Shown: positions 27,545-35,412 of the stretch, in pieces
Position numbering within the stretch: the first letter of the stretch is position 1
Layout: each line of letters opens with the position of its first letter
Source of the DNA: Streptomyces albospinus
GTDB lineage: Bacteria > Actinomycetota > Actinomycetes > Streptomycetales > Streptomycetaceae
Direction of reading: 5' to 3'
DNA length: 64,000 nucleotides
Assembly (NCBI RefSeq): GCF_014648695.1
Contig: NZ_BMRP01000029.1
Location: 17,403-81,402 of the forward strand
Translations under genes and position numbers: made by a program
The notes under the pieces: generated by a model
Databases searched by the model: none
What the model saw: only the letters and a program-made list of their open reading frames with translations
What the model was told of the DNA's origin: nothing

Positions 27545-28657
27545 TCAGCTGGCGTGAAGGATCCGAAAGCGGTCGGGTTCCGCCGGATCTCGGTCAACGA
27601 CTTGGATGGGCGTCCAAGCCCATTGCCAAACGCTGATGCCTGGTGTGCGGGAGAACTGGATCTGCCCGCGGGTGCCTTCGACTGCAACGCGCGGCCAGGA
27701 CTCGGCAGTGCGCGCCCGGTCCGCGCCGTGAGAACGCAGCACAGCGGCGAGAACGGCGACCGTGTCGTAGCCCTCGAAGGCGACGAAGGAGGGCGCTGCG
27801 GCCAGCCGCTCGCGGAGGGCCGTCTCGACTCGTGCACCGAGTGGGCTGAGGCGCCCGGGCAGGTAGCGCAAGAACGGGATTGCGGCGCTGTCGTCACCCA
27901 GCAACGTCGCCCATTCGGCGAACTCCGGTTGCCCGGCCGGCGCACCAATCATGATGTCGGCGAGGCGCGGGTCGCGGCGGACGGACTTGACGATCGACAC
28001 TGCCGGCTCCGGGTGGCCGACCAGTAGCAGGAGGGCTGTCGCGCGGTTGTCGACGAGTTCGTCGCACACGGCCGCGGGGGCGAGTGCGCCCATGTCGAGT
28101 TCGCTGACGGTGCCGCCCCGTGGAGCGAGGTAGTCCCGCAGAATGCGGGCCCCAGATGCCCAGTAGACACTCGACTCGGCTGCTACGGCGATTCGACTGT
28201 GGCCCGCGCTGAGCAGGAAGTCCGCGTAGACCTGCCAGCCGTGGGACTGCGCCGGGGCGAGGCGCGCGACCCATTCCGTTGGCTGTTCGGTGAGCGCGTC
28301 GAGAACCGCCGACGAGCAGAGGAACGGCACGCCGAGGGCGTCGGCCCTGGCGGCAGCGGCGCGAGCGACGACGCTGTGATACTCCCCCGCCAAGGCAGCC
28401 ACGCCCAGGCGGGCCAATTCGTCTACGGCCGCCGCGGCCCTCTGTGGATCAGCCGCAGTGTCTCGGACCACCAGCTCTAGTCGTCTTCCGGCGATCCCGC
28501 CGGCGTCATTGACTTCGCGAACGGCCAGCTCGAGTCCGGCGAGCAGGTGTTGGCCTGCCTCGACCCAGCCTGGCCGAGTCAGCGGAACGAGAGCGCCGAT
28601 CTGGACGGATGATCCCTCAGTCCGCTCCGTTCCAGGTGGCAATGGTGGCGTATTCAT
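27545..28657 (-). CDS. AmiC-like periplasmic-binding-fold sensor without signal peptide
   Basis: 370 residues of the branched-chain amino acid/amide-binding (ANF receptor-like) type I fold: 'VQIGALVPLTRPGWVEAGQH', 'LAGLELAVREVNDAGGIAGR', 'VAALAGEYHSVVARAAAARA' and 'FVAFEGYDTVAVLAAVLRSH'. There is no signal peptide or lipobox, so it should be cytoplasmic, like AmiC, the amide sensor controlling aliphatic amidase. It overlaps the preceding 96-residue gene by ATGA. A nitrilase/amidase remnant lies just upstream, which supports a nitrogen-compound sensing role. No permease or AmiR-like antiterminator is adjacent. Confidence 0.75.
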   Translation of the reverse strand: MNTPPLPPGTERTEGSSVQIGALVPLTRPGWVEAGQHLLAGLELAVREVNDAGGIAGRRLELVVRDTAADPQRAAAAVDELARLGVAALAGEYHSVVARAAAARADALGVPFLCSSAVLDALTEQPTEWVARLAPAQSHGWQVYADFLLSAGHSRIAVAAESSVYWASGARILRDYLAPRGGTVSELDMGALAPAAVCDELVDNRATALLLLVGHPEPAVSIVKSVRRDPRLADIMIGAPAGQPEFAEWATLLGDDSAAIPFLRYLPGRLSPLGARVETALRERLAAAPSFVAFEGYDTVAVLAAVLRSHGADRARTAESWPRVAVEGTRGQIQFSRTPGISVWQWAWTPIQVVDRDPAEPDRFRILHAS

Positions 28658-28944
28658 GCGTTGGCTTCTCCCGTCTGACGATTCGGTTGCAGTTTGCCCG
28701 GATCGCAGAGTGGCAAGGTCCGGTAGTACGCGTTCATCTCATCTCGCCGTGGCAGGCGCCCCTGGGTGACCATGCCGGACATTGCATCCACCACCATCAC
28801 CAACAGGCAACCGATTAACTGTTCGCTGAGCTGCCAGGCTCCCTCGACCAGGCCCACCATGTCTTCTGTCTGTGGGTCACGGCCCTGCTGATCATCTGGT
28901 GTGTCATCAGCGGCGGGGCTGAGGGTCGATGCCACCGGCGTCAT
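28654..28944 (-). CDS. 96-residue hypothetical protein coupled to the AmiC-like sensor
   Basis: From ATG 28944 (preceded by GGGGG). An acidic N-terminus leads to a hydrophobic helix 'AWQLSEQLIGCLLVMVVDAM' and 'RLPRRDEMNAYYRTLPLCDP'. Its TGA overlaps the start of the sensor gene as ATGA, so the two are translated together and probably act together. No family recognised; a partner or antiterminator-like role is only a guess. Confidence 0.6.
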   Translation of the reverse strand: MTPVASTLSPAADDTPDDQQGRDPQTEDMVGLVEGAWQLSEQLIGCLLVMVVDAMSGMVTQGRLPRRDEMNAYYRTLPLCDPGKLQPNRQTGEANA

Positions 28945-28984
28945 CCCCCAGCCCGATTCCGGGACGGGCGCGTGGCGTCCGGAG

Positions 28985-29183
28985 TACCCGTCCCGGACCC
29001 GAAGACAACAAGGAACCGTGTGCACCTCGATCTCGCCACCGCCTCTGCGGCCCATCAGGCGAGAGGCTCCCGCGCCTCCAGGCTCTCGGTGCGACGCCCG
29101 CCCGCGTGGGCCAGGGCAAAGTGCCGTGGACATTCCTCGCCGCCCCCGAGGGCAACGAGTTCTGCGTCCTCGCCCCGTCCTGA
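28985..29183 (+). pseudogene. VOC (glyoxalase-fold) protein remnant
   Basis: 'RVHLDLATASAAHQAR' in one frame continues, one base off, as 'LQALGATPARVGQGKVPWTF' and 'LAAPEGNEFCVLAPS' to TGA 29181-29183. DPEGNEFCVL is the diagnostic end of VOC-fold proteins. The N-terminal half is missing. Confidence 0.7.
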
Positions 29184-29280
29184 CGCAGAGCCTTAACGAC
29201 ACCCCGACGAATGGTGGAGTCGGGTATTGGAACCCTCGGAATGCCTTGCCGTGGGGGCGGGTTCCCCAACTGTCCATTTA

Positions 29281-29600
29281 CTACTTGATTGTTCGCGTCA
29301 GACAACTCAACTTCAGAAGGCCCAGTCGACGTTGGCCGAGGTACCCCATAGCGGACTTGTTGAGGTCGATCGTGGTTCTGATGATGGTGGTCTGACCGAA
29401 AGGTGCCTCCACGAGGACCTCTCCTCTGGGCGAGAGGACCATGCTGGGCAGTGCTGGCAGGCATCCGCCACGTTGGCTGCCAGCACGAACCGTTGGTTCT
29501 CGGCTGCGCGGCTGATGAGGTGGCTCCGCCAGACCCCGGCAGGCTCAGAGGGATTGGCCGCATGGGTGAGGTAGATCCTTTCGAAGCGTTGACCGGGAAT
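29281..29600 (-). pseudogene. nitrilase/carbon-nitrogen hydrolase C-terminal remnant
   Basis: 'RFERIYLTHAANPSEP', 'WRSHLISRAAENQRFVLAAN' and then, after a frame change near 29455, 'SMVLSPRGEVLVEAPFGQTT' and 'IRTTIDLNKSAMGYLGQRR' reproduce the end of the nitrilase superfamily (RAxENxxFVxxAN, S-xI-xPxGxVLAE). The catalytic Glu, Lys and Cys region is lost. It may once have been the enzyme controlled by the adjacent AmiC-like sensor. Confidence 0.65.
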
Positions 29601-30076
29601 GGGTCGGGCGGAGTTCGGCCATAACGGATCCGCTACAGCAAGGGCGGATGCCCAGCTGGCTCCTTCGGCCGTGCTCAGCCGATCTGAGGCGGTATCAGGT
29701 TCGGGACACTTCCTTCTCCCCCCAGGACAGCGGCACCCAGGACTTCAGGGCGGCATTTTCAGGCCCGTCACCTGGAGGCACCACGTGCCGGGAGTGTCCT
29801 GCCGGCAGACGAGATCTGGCCATACGGATGACGGGGCACAAGAGGGTGCGAGACCGGAGCGCACCCGGGCCGTCCACGTCATCGACCCATCGGACACGCC
29901 CTACAGCCCGAGTGCAGATGGCTCCCGCCCATCGGGTGATGTGGCGTTAATACGACCGGCGCGGAGGAATGCCTTTCTTCGCATCCACTCCGCCTCGGGG
30001 CGCTCTGATCACGACCTCGCGCGTGTCATGTGTGCGCACCGATGCGGCCCGCGACCGGAAAGAGAGGAAGCCTGCC
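29601..30076. other. 476 bp without a recognisable gene
   Basis: Nothing supported except the promoter region presumably serving the small secreted peptide gene at 30077. Confidence 0.35.
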
Positions 30077-30244
30077 ATGCGGCGCCATCTCCGCATCCTG
30101 ACCGTCTCCGCCGTGTTTACCCTGCTGACCTTCGGCTTGGCCGCGCCGGCCCAGGCCGGGGGCTCGGGTGGTAAATCCCCGCTCACATCCGTCCTTATCA
30201 GCGTTCCCGTCGTCGGCCACCTTCTTGACGGGCTCGGTGGCTGA
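30077..30244 (+). CDS. small secreted peptide
   Basis: 55 residues. ATG 30077 follows GAGAGGAAG. A clear signal peptide 'RILTVSAVFTLLTFGLAAPA' ends 'PAQAGG'; the predicted mature part of about 28 residues is Gly/Leu/Val-rich ('KSPLTSVLISVPVVGHLLDG') and could form an amphipathic helix. The stop is followed at once by the SDR remnants. Role unknown. Confidence 0.6.
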   Translation: MRRHLRILTVSAVFTLLTFGLAAPAQAGGSGGKSPLTSVLISVPVVGHLLDGLGG

Positions 30245-30245
30245 G

Positions 30246-30590
30246 CGGCCGAGGACGTGACGGCGAAGCGTAGCTCGTAACCGTCGGCGCCGGTCTGGCG
30301 AGTGCGGCCGTCGGGTTCGCCGCTGTCGATGCCTGCATTGTTCATCAGTACGTCGAGTCGGTCTGTCATCGCGCGAAGCTGGATGGCCATGGCTCGGACC
30401 TGGCCGAGGTCGGAGAAGTCCGCGGTGACGGTTCGGGCCATGGTTGCGCCGAGTGCCGCGCAGCGGCCTGCGATCTGGCCGAGCTTGGCCTGGTTGCGGC
30501 CGTGCAGGATCAGGTCGGCGCTGTCGGCCGCCAGGTTTTCGGCCAGGGCCCGGCCCAGGCCGTCCGTGGTGCCGGTGATATCGTCAGGCC
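30246..30590 (-). pseudogene. short-chain dehydrogenase remnant (N-terminal part)
   Basis: 'ITGTTDGLGRALAENLAADS' (TGxxxGxG), 'ADLILHGRNQAKLGQIAGRC' and 'TDRLDVLMNNAGIDSGEPDG' (NNAG motif) identify a classical SDR. It has no start codon and breaks off at 'GYELRFAV', before the YxxxK active site, where the DNA joins the small secreted peptide gene. Confidence 0.75.
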
Positions 30591-30980
30591 CGCGTATCCG
30601 ACCTCGTCGGACACCAGGCGGATGCTGCCCGCCACGACGAGATCCGGACGGTCGCCGAGGCCATCGGCACCATCGACTGTCTGGTTCTCGCGGCGAGCGG
30701 CAGTGAGGGCCCGGGGCCGATCGGCGATCTGGACCTGACACTCGCCCCGAGACGCGTGAATGCCGTCTCCCTCGGACTCGTCGACACCCCCTGGTGGAGC
30801 GGCCTGCCCGCAGAGGTCAGACGGGAGTACTTCGCCGAGGCAGCTGCCGCTCCACCCGTCAGGCACGTCGCGACAGCTCACGAGATAGCCGGGACCGTGG
30901 CCCTCGCCGCAACCAACACCAACCTCACCGGCACAGTCCTGGAAACCGACGGCGGCGCGCGTCTGGTCACGCTTGTCTGA
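30591..30980 (+). pseudogene. second short-chain dehydrogenase remnant, internally deleted
   Basis: On the opposite strand, 'ARVSDLVGHQADAARHDEIR' and 'VAEAIGTIDCLVLAASGSEG' (middle of an SDR) join directly to 'RRVNAVSLGLVDTPWWSGLP' and the C-terminal 'GTVLETDGGARLVTLV'. About 80 residues with the YxxxK site are missing. It abuts the minus-strand SDR remnant at about 30590 but is a different protein. Confidence 0.75.
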
Positions 30981-31132
30981 ACACGTCCCGCGACCCGAGA
31001 AGCTCGCTTCTGCGCATGCCGCCGAGGCGGGCTTCGCCAGCGGGACGGAAGCCAAAGACGCCACCACGTTGGACGCACAGGGCGGCCACGCAGCACCAAC
31101 TGGCTTTTCAGCCACAAGTTCCTGAGGACCAA

Positions 31133-31219
31133 ATGACGTTGAGTCGAGCCGCAGCGCTAAACGGCATCGTCACTTCGCGTATGAAGCTCAAGCACGTCGA
31201 CGAGCCAACAGATGCATGA
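31133..31219 (+). CDS. very short frame, MTLSRAAALNGIVTSRMK...
   Basis: 28 codons after TGAGGACCAA. Its TGA overlaps the ATG of the frame at 31216 as ATGA. Too short to assign, and the downstream frame is itself doubtful; listed because the overlap looks like coupled translation. Confidence 0.2.
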   Translation: MTLSRAAALNGIVTSRMKLKHVDEPTDA

Positions 31220-31282
31220 CTGAGACTGCCACGCAAAGTCTTCTCGCTCGAAACCCGGACGGAGGCTTCTTCGCGCACCAGC

Positions 31283-31477
31283 TCAGACCGCGACCGCGTC
31301 CTCGCGCGAAAATACCGCCTGGCACCGTCGGCAGTACAACGATTGCGTCCACGCCGGCCGCGCATCCTCAACAGCCGACGCCTCGTCGCGACAACCACAA
31401 CACCAAGCCGACACCGCCAGCCAGCAGCACGATCCCGCGGCTACCGCCCCGACACCAGCGCGCCGGCCGACGCTCAC
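31283..31477 (-). CDS. small Cys-rich protein with CxxC (possible zinc ribbon)
   Basis: A hydrophobic Cys-rich stretch 'GAVAAGSCCWLAVSAWCCGC' is followed by 'WTQSLYCRRCQAVFSRED', which resembles the zinc-ribbon end of small actinomycete proteins (W..SLYCxRCxxxF). The start at 31477 has no clear ribosome site and the N-terminus may be truncated. Confidence 0.35.
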   Translation of the reverse strand: MSVGRRAGVGAVAAGSCCWLAVSAWCCGCRDEASAVEDARPAWTQSLYCRRCQAVFSREDAVAV

Positions 31478-31647
31478 CTAGCCTCGCGCTTCACCAGACT
31501 CACATTCTGTGGATCGATCACATCAGAGAGGTGTGCCTCTGAGCTGGGAGGATGGGCTTGTCGAGGACTCTGTCCACCCCAGTTCAGGAAGCACTCTCCA
31601 GGTGAACACGCTCACCGGGTTCACCCCGCCTCCGCGCCGTCGATGCC

Positions 31648-32229
31648 ATGAGCTTGAATGGAGGGATGGATCAGTTGTGGGTGGACCGCCTGGTGAAGGT
31701 GACGGGCTGGCAGCAGGAGCGCCAGGAGATCGACTGGGGCCCGTTGGAGGACGGCTTCGGTACCTCCCTGCCCGCCGACTACAAGGAAATCTGCGCACTC
31801 TTCGCGCCGGGGAGCTTCTCGGCGTACCTCGAGGTCCTGAGGCCGGTCGGCGGAACCTCGTCGAGCCGCGTGCTGGACACGTGGAAGCGCCACCTGCAGT
31901 TGTGTGCGCAGTATCCGCTGACTCCAAGGACCTTCGAGCCTCACGGGCTCTACGGGAGGTCCGAGAAGTCGGGCTTGATCCTCTGGGCTCGTGACGAGAC
32001 GGAGGGCGATTACTACTGGCTGGCGGACCGCTCGGTGGATCCCGCCAAGTGGCCCGTGATCGCCAAGCCGGACCCGGCCGAGGAGTGGTACCGGTTCGAC
32101 ATGTCCACTTCCGAGTTCATCTACCGGGTGCTTGCGGACCTCGAGTTCACACCGTTCACCGTCGCCGGCCAGATGGGCAAGCCCTTCCTGATGCCCTACG
32201 GTCAGCCGCTGCCCATGGTCGGCCGGTGA
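31648..32229 (+). CDS. SUKH-superfamily (SMI1/KNR4) protein
   Basis: 193 residues from ATG 31648; ATG 31666 is an alternative but the GGAGGG before it is too close. 'DWGPLEDGFGTSLPADYKEI' followed by 'CALFAPGSFSAYLEVLRPV' is the SUKH core, in which W-x3-E and LPxDYK are diagnostic. 'EGDYYWLADRSVDPAKWPVI' is the typical mid-region. SUKH proteins often serve as immunity proteins to polymorphic nuclease toxins; no toxin gene is visible here, so it may be an orphan. Confidence 0.85.
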   Translation: MSLNGGMDQLWVDRLVKVTGWQQERQEIDWGPLEDGFGTSLPADYKEICALFAPGSFSAYLEVLRPVGGTSSSRVLDTWKRHLQLCAQYPLTPRTFEPHGLYGRSEKSGLILWARDETEGDYYWLADRSVDPAKWPVIAKPDPAEEWYRFDMSTSEFIYRVLADLEFTPFTVAGQMGKPFLMPYGQPLPMVGR

Positions 32230-32320
32230 AATCAGCGCACGGTGGGCTTCGCATGTGCTCCGGGGTCGCTTCCGACGGGTGATCAGAGAAGCGGAGAGTG
32301 CTCCTGAACTGCAAGGATGG

Positions 32321-32378
32321 GGGCTCCCGCTGCTCGCCCTCGACGGGTCGGCCCGTCGAGGGCGAGCAGCGGGAGCCC
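32321..32378. repeat. perfect 27-bp inverted repeat with 4-base loop
   Basis: The left arm (32321-32347, starting GGGCTCCCGCTGCTCG) and right arm (32352-32378, ending CGAGCAGCGGGAGCCC) are exact reverse complements around TCGG. It lies 92 bp past the SUKH stop. An uninterrupted 27-bp stem is far longer than a usual terminator. It could be a bidirectional terminator, a recombination or phage-derived site, or a mobile-element scar. Confidence 0.85.
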
Positions 32379-32772
32379 AAGAGGATGCGACTGCGGCTCT
32401 TCTCCGCAGCCGCCCAGGCTGGTGCCCACCGGCCGCACCCGCCACCCGCGGTTCTGCAACAACTGGCCCTGGACCACCGATCTGGTCACCCCGCCATTGG
32501 TCGGCTCCATGCCCTCGCACCACCTGCAACAGGGAACTGACCTGCACCGACGAGCCGAACCAACCCGGGACCAGTGGAACCCCACGCCCACCCGCCGCGA
32601 CAAGCGGGCCTTCGGTATCGCAGGACCCCGAAACAGCCTCTACACCAAGGCAAAGGCGGGCCGCCAGCAAGCTGACGGACCTCACGCAAGATCGAGGCTA
32701 GTGCTGCCGCCTGGCACGCAAAGACATCCAGATTGTTACGCTTCCAAGGACCAAGGCCATAGCGACAAAGAT
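32379..32772. other. 394 bp without a recognisable gene
   Basis: No supported gene. Open frames on both strands lack starts and motifs. Confidence 0.35.
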
Positions 32773-33006
32773 CTATAGCGCGCTTGATGCTGCATCAGAT
32801 GGCGGCGGGGCTGAGGTAGTCGATGATGCGCTCGGCCGCCGGCTGCGCCCGCGGAGGAGCACGAGAAGGACGAGCACGGAGCTTGCGGCAGCCGCCGCCC
32901 AAGGACTGGGGCCTCCGTCCCAGGTGACTACCGCTGCCGCGGTGGTCAGGGTCGCGTTGAAGGCGGTGAGCCACAATGCCAGGCGGTTCGTTCGCTTGTC
33001 ACTCAT
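32773..33006 (-). CDS. small two-TM membrane protein
   Basis: 77 residues. ATG 33006 follows AGAGGAC. 'LALWLTAFNATLTTAAAVV' and 'PWAAAAASSVLVLLVLL' are two membrane helices; a basic GRSRR stretch and a Ser/Pro-rich tail follow. No family recognised. Confidence 0.55.
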   Translation of the reverse strand: MSDKRTNRLALWLTAFNATLTTAAAVVTWDGGPSPWAAAAASSVLVLLVLLRGRSRRPSASSTTSAPPPSDAASSAL

Positions 33007-33214
33007 GCGCGTCCTCTGCTGCGGTAGTTCGCGACCACGGTCGGAAGTGACGATATGAGCCAGGCAAAGCCGCCTCAAGCGGCTATTCACTCAGCGAACA
33101 ATTTCGGTCGATACTCCCTGGTGCCTACGGGCGCACCGCAGTGTGCTTGAGGCGGGGAACCACCCCATCCGGGTGGGTCTCGCTCGCCCGCGGGGCTCAC
33201 GCCAGCGCGTAAGC

Positions 33215-33237
33215 GCCCCGCCGAGGAAGGGCGGGGC
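33215..33237 (-). terminator. hairpin downstream of the CoiA-like operon
   Basis: GCCCCGCC and GGCGGGGC pair over 8 bp with a 7-nt loop, about 100 bp past the stop at 33337. No T tract. Confidence 0.4.
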
Positions 33238-33336
33238 CAGCTATTCGGCCTCGCAACAACCAACCGGCACCAGCAGCGCCACCGCTGAGGCTGACCAACC
33301 ACACCGCATGTGCTGGCGAGAGCCCCTCTGGGAGTG

Positions 33337-33537
33337 TCAACACCTTCGCTCGTACTCGACCTGGTCAAGGGGTTTCCCATCACCCAAGTCGTAGGTGCGT
33401 GTGCTGACTTCGTCCCCGGTGGCGTCGGCAAGCCGGTGCAGCAGGGCCGCCCGGCCGTCGAGGCAGGGGGATCCCCGAGATGAGCCGCCAGAGGGCCCCC
33501 GGGATGATCTTGAAGCGGATGCGTCCGCAAGGGCCAT
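33337..33537 (-). CDS. short hypothetical protein, third gene of the CoiA-like operon
   Basis: 66 codons from ATG 33537, two bases after the stop of the preceding gene. The C-terminal half 'GRAALLHRLADATGDEVSTR' and 'TYDLGDGKPLDQVEYERRC' looks genuinely coded; the Ser/Gly-rich N-terminus does not, and a frame change within it is possible. Function unknown. Confidence 0.4.
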   Translation of the reverse strand: MALADASASRSSRGPSGGSSRGSPCLDGRAALLHRLADATGDEVSTRTYDLGDGKPLDQVEYERRC

Positions 33538-33539
33538 GG

Positions 33540-34022
33540 TCAGGCCGTGCTGCGGCGCCACGGCTTGTCGTACGAGCCGCCGCAGGTACGGCAGGAGGCG
33601 GTGTAGACGGCGCTGGTGGGAGTCGTCTGCTCGGCGGGCTCGGCCGAGTGGGGCTGGCCCAGGATGACCGCGGTCAGCTCCGGTTCCGCGCAGGAACACG
33701 GGCCGCCCGTACGCCGGGGGCGGGTCCTGCGAGGCAGGGCGGCTGTGTCCGCCGTATCCGCTGTATCCGCGGGCGCCGTCGACAGGTGTTCCATCCGCCA
33801 GCCGTCGATGGGGACTTTGCGACGACGGCGGGTGTTGCGGTCGAAACGCTGCCGCTCGGCGGCCGTCTCGAACAGCAGCAGCATCCCCGCCAGCAGCCGG
33901 AACGCCTCACCTCGCACGAGCCCGGACACCGGGGACAGCACGGCGGCCGGGGTGCCGTCTGGGCCGATCAGGGGCGTTCCGCCGCCCCAGCGCCACTCGT
34001 CGGTGCTCATCCCGACCGTCAC
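33540..34022 (-). CDS. hypothetical protein coupled to the CoiA-like nuclease
   Basis: 160 residues. GTG 34022 overlaps the upstream TGA as GTGA. 'MSTDEWRWGGGTPLIGPDGT' and 'PVSGLVRGEAFRLLAGMLLL' lead to a basic stretch 'TRRRRKVPIDGWRMEHLST', then a Cys pair 'GGPCSCAEPE' and a final 'SCRTCGGSYDKPWRR', suggesting a zinc-ribbon-like end. Family not recognised; coupling implies a joint role with the nuclease-like protein. Confidence 0.6.
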   Translation of the reverse strand: MTVGMSTDEWRWGGGTPLIGPDGTPAAVLSPVSGLVRGEAFRLLAGMLLLFETAAERQRFDRNTRRRRKVPIDGWRMEHLSTAPADTADTADTAALPRRTRPRRTGGPCSCAEPELTAVILGQPHSAEPAEQTTPTSAVYTASCRTCGGSYDKPWRRSTA

Positions 34023-35032
34023 GGTGATGTGGTGCTCCCGGCCAGATGCGCAACCGCCTGCTCCACGCCTGGCCGGCGCATCAGCTGGTCGTGGAACCGC
34101 GCCCCGGCGGGCCCGAGGTTCGCCCGGCGTGCGTCCGCTTCGGCGGACGCGGCCCTCCCCAGCGCGGCCCGGCGGGATGCGGCGTTCCTCTGGTCGATGT
34201 CGGCCCGCCTGCGCGCCGCCTTCTCCTTGAACCGCGCCCGCTGCTCAGCCGCCTGGCGCTGGCGTTCCTCCTCCCGCCACAGGTAGGCGTCCTCTGCCGC
34301 GATGTACTGCAGAGCCGTCCAGACCTGGGCGAGCTGACGCTGCGGGTAGCGCAGCCGCACGCGCGGGAGGTGAGGGAAGACCTGGCAGGTGAACACCCAG
34401 CGCAGGAAGTCGGCCACGGGCACCTGCGGCGCCGGCTCCCAGGCGGACCCCGCGAACTTCACCAGGCCCTCGGCGACCGCGATGCCGCCCTCCGCGGCGG
34501 CCAGCCGCACCGAGGGGACGGCGCCGAGCCAGGGCGGTCGGGGCCGGTCACTGAACCAGCAGCAGGTCACGTCGTGCGCGTCCATCCGCTCCGTGCGCTC
34601 GACGATCTCCGCGGCGGTGATCGGGGAGAGCTGGGCCTCCAGCGCCATCCGCCACGTCCCGGCCGGATCACTGGCCAGCACGTCCGCCCGCCACGAGCCG
34701 TCCGGCGCACGGACCTCCGACTCGGCGTGGGCTCCGGCCTTCCGGGCCGCGCTGGCCAGTTCCAGCTTGAGGAGGTGGTGGGCCTCGGACTCGCCCTGGC
34801 GGGCGATCTCACAGTCCGGGGCGTGCGGAGCGTGCGCGAAGAACCGCAGGCCCCGCTCGGAGGTCTTCGCGTACATCGGGTGCCGGCACTCCACGCAGAC
34901 GATCGGCGCGGGCGGCCGGGCCTTCCACACCGCCTTCCACGCCTGCCCGCCTTGCTCGCGCCGCGCACGATGCGCCGCATCGCCCTCTTCCACATCGACA
35001 ACAGTCGACTGGACTTCCAGGAAGCCCGACAC
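34019..35032 (-). CDS. competence protein CoiA-like (nuclease-fold) protein
   Basis: About 337 residues from GTG 35032; ATG 35146 and ATG 35212 upstream are possible. 'PIVCVECRHPMYAKTSERGL' with 'RFFAHAPHAPDC' (a CxxC...H zinc-type motif) and 'ARQGESEAHHLLKLELASAA' precede the PD-(D/E)XK-like core 'GSWRADVLASDPAGTWRMAL' with 'EAQLSPITAAEIVERT', in which D and ExQ are the presumed catalytic residues. A charged coiled coil rich in Arg, Glu and Gln occupies residues ~240-310. It heads a three-gene coupled operon. Its substrate DNA or a phage-defence role is unknown. Confidence 0.75.
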   Translation of the reverse strand: MSGFLEVQSTVVDVEEGDAAHRARREQGGQAWKAVWKARPPAPIVCVECRHPMYAKTSERGLRFFAHAPHAPDCEIARQGESEAHHLLKLELASAARKAGAHAESEVRAPDGSWRADVLASDPAGTWRMALEAQLSPITAAEIVERTERMDAHDVTCCWFSDRPRPPWLGAVPSVRLAAAEGGIAVAEGLVKFAGSAWEPAPQVPVADFLRWVFTCQVFPHLPRVRLRYPQRQLAQVWTALQYIAAEDAYLWREEERQRQAAEQRARFKEKAARRRADIDQRNAASRRAALGRAASAEADARRANLGPAGARFHDQLMRRPGVEQAVAHLAGSTTSP

Positions 35033-35412
35033 TGGTACATCGCCCAGTTCCTGTACCGCTGACACCTGGAGTGCCAGTACGGGGTCCGCTGGAAGCGTGC
35101 GGCGCCGTCGGCCGAGGTCGCTCTCGCCACCAGCACGTTGTTCCATCCTGCAACTGTGCCCGAAAGGAGCGCGTTTCACGTCGATTTCATCGGCTGCTCC
35201 TACCGTGTGCATCCTCGGGCACGTCCTTCGGGCGGGAGTTGCTCGATCGGACCGCGGCTCCCCTCACCGGGGTTGGGGGCGCCGGTGCGCCGGGGCGGCA
35301 CTCGCCGGCGATCTGACGATGACCGTCCGCCCCCCAAAAAACGATGGCCTGACCGACGTTGGCGAGGCAGACACAGCCGCAGCTGTCCGGAGTGTTGCGG
35401 AAGGAGTGAGCC

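Noticed and set aside
34046..35062. 338-codon plus-strand frame opposite the CoiA-like gene
   Set aside because: No start site; the CoiA-like reading has specific motifs and operon coupling.
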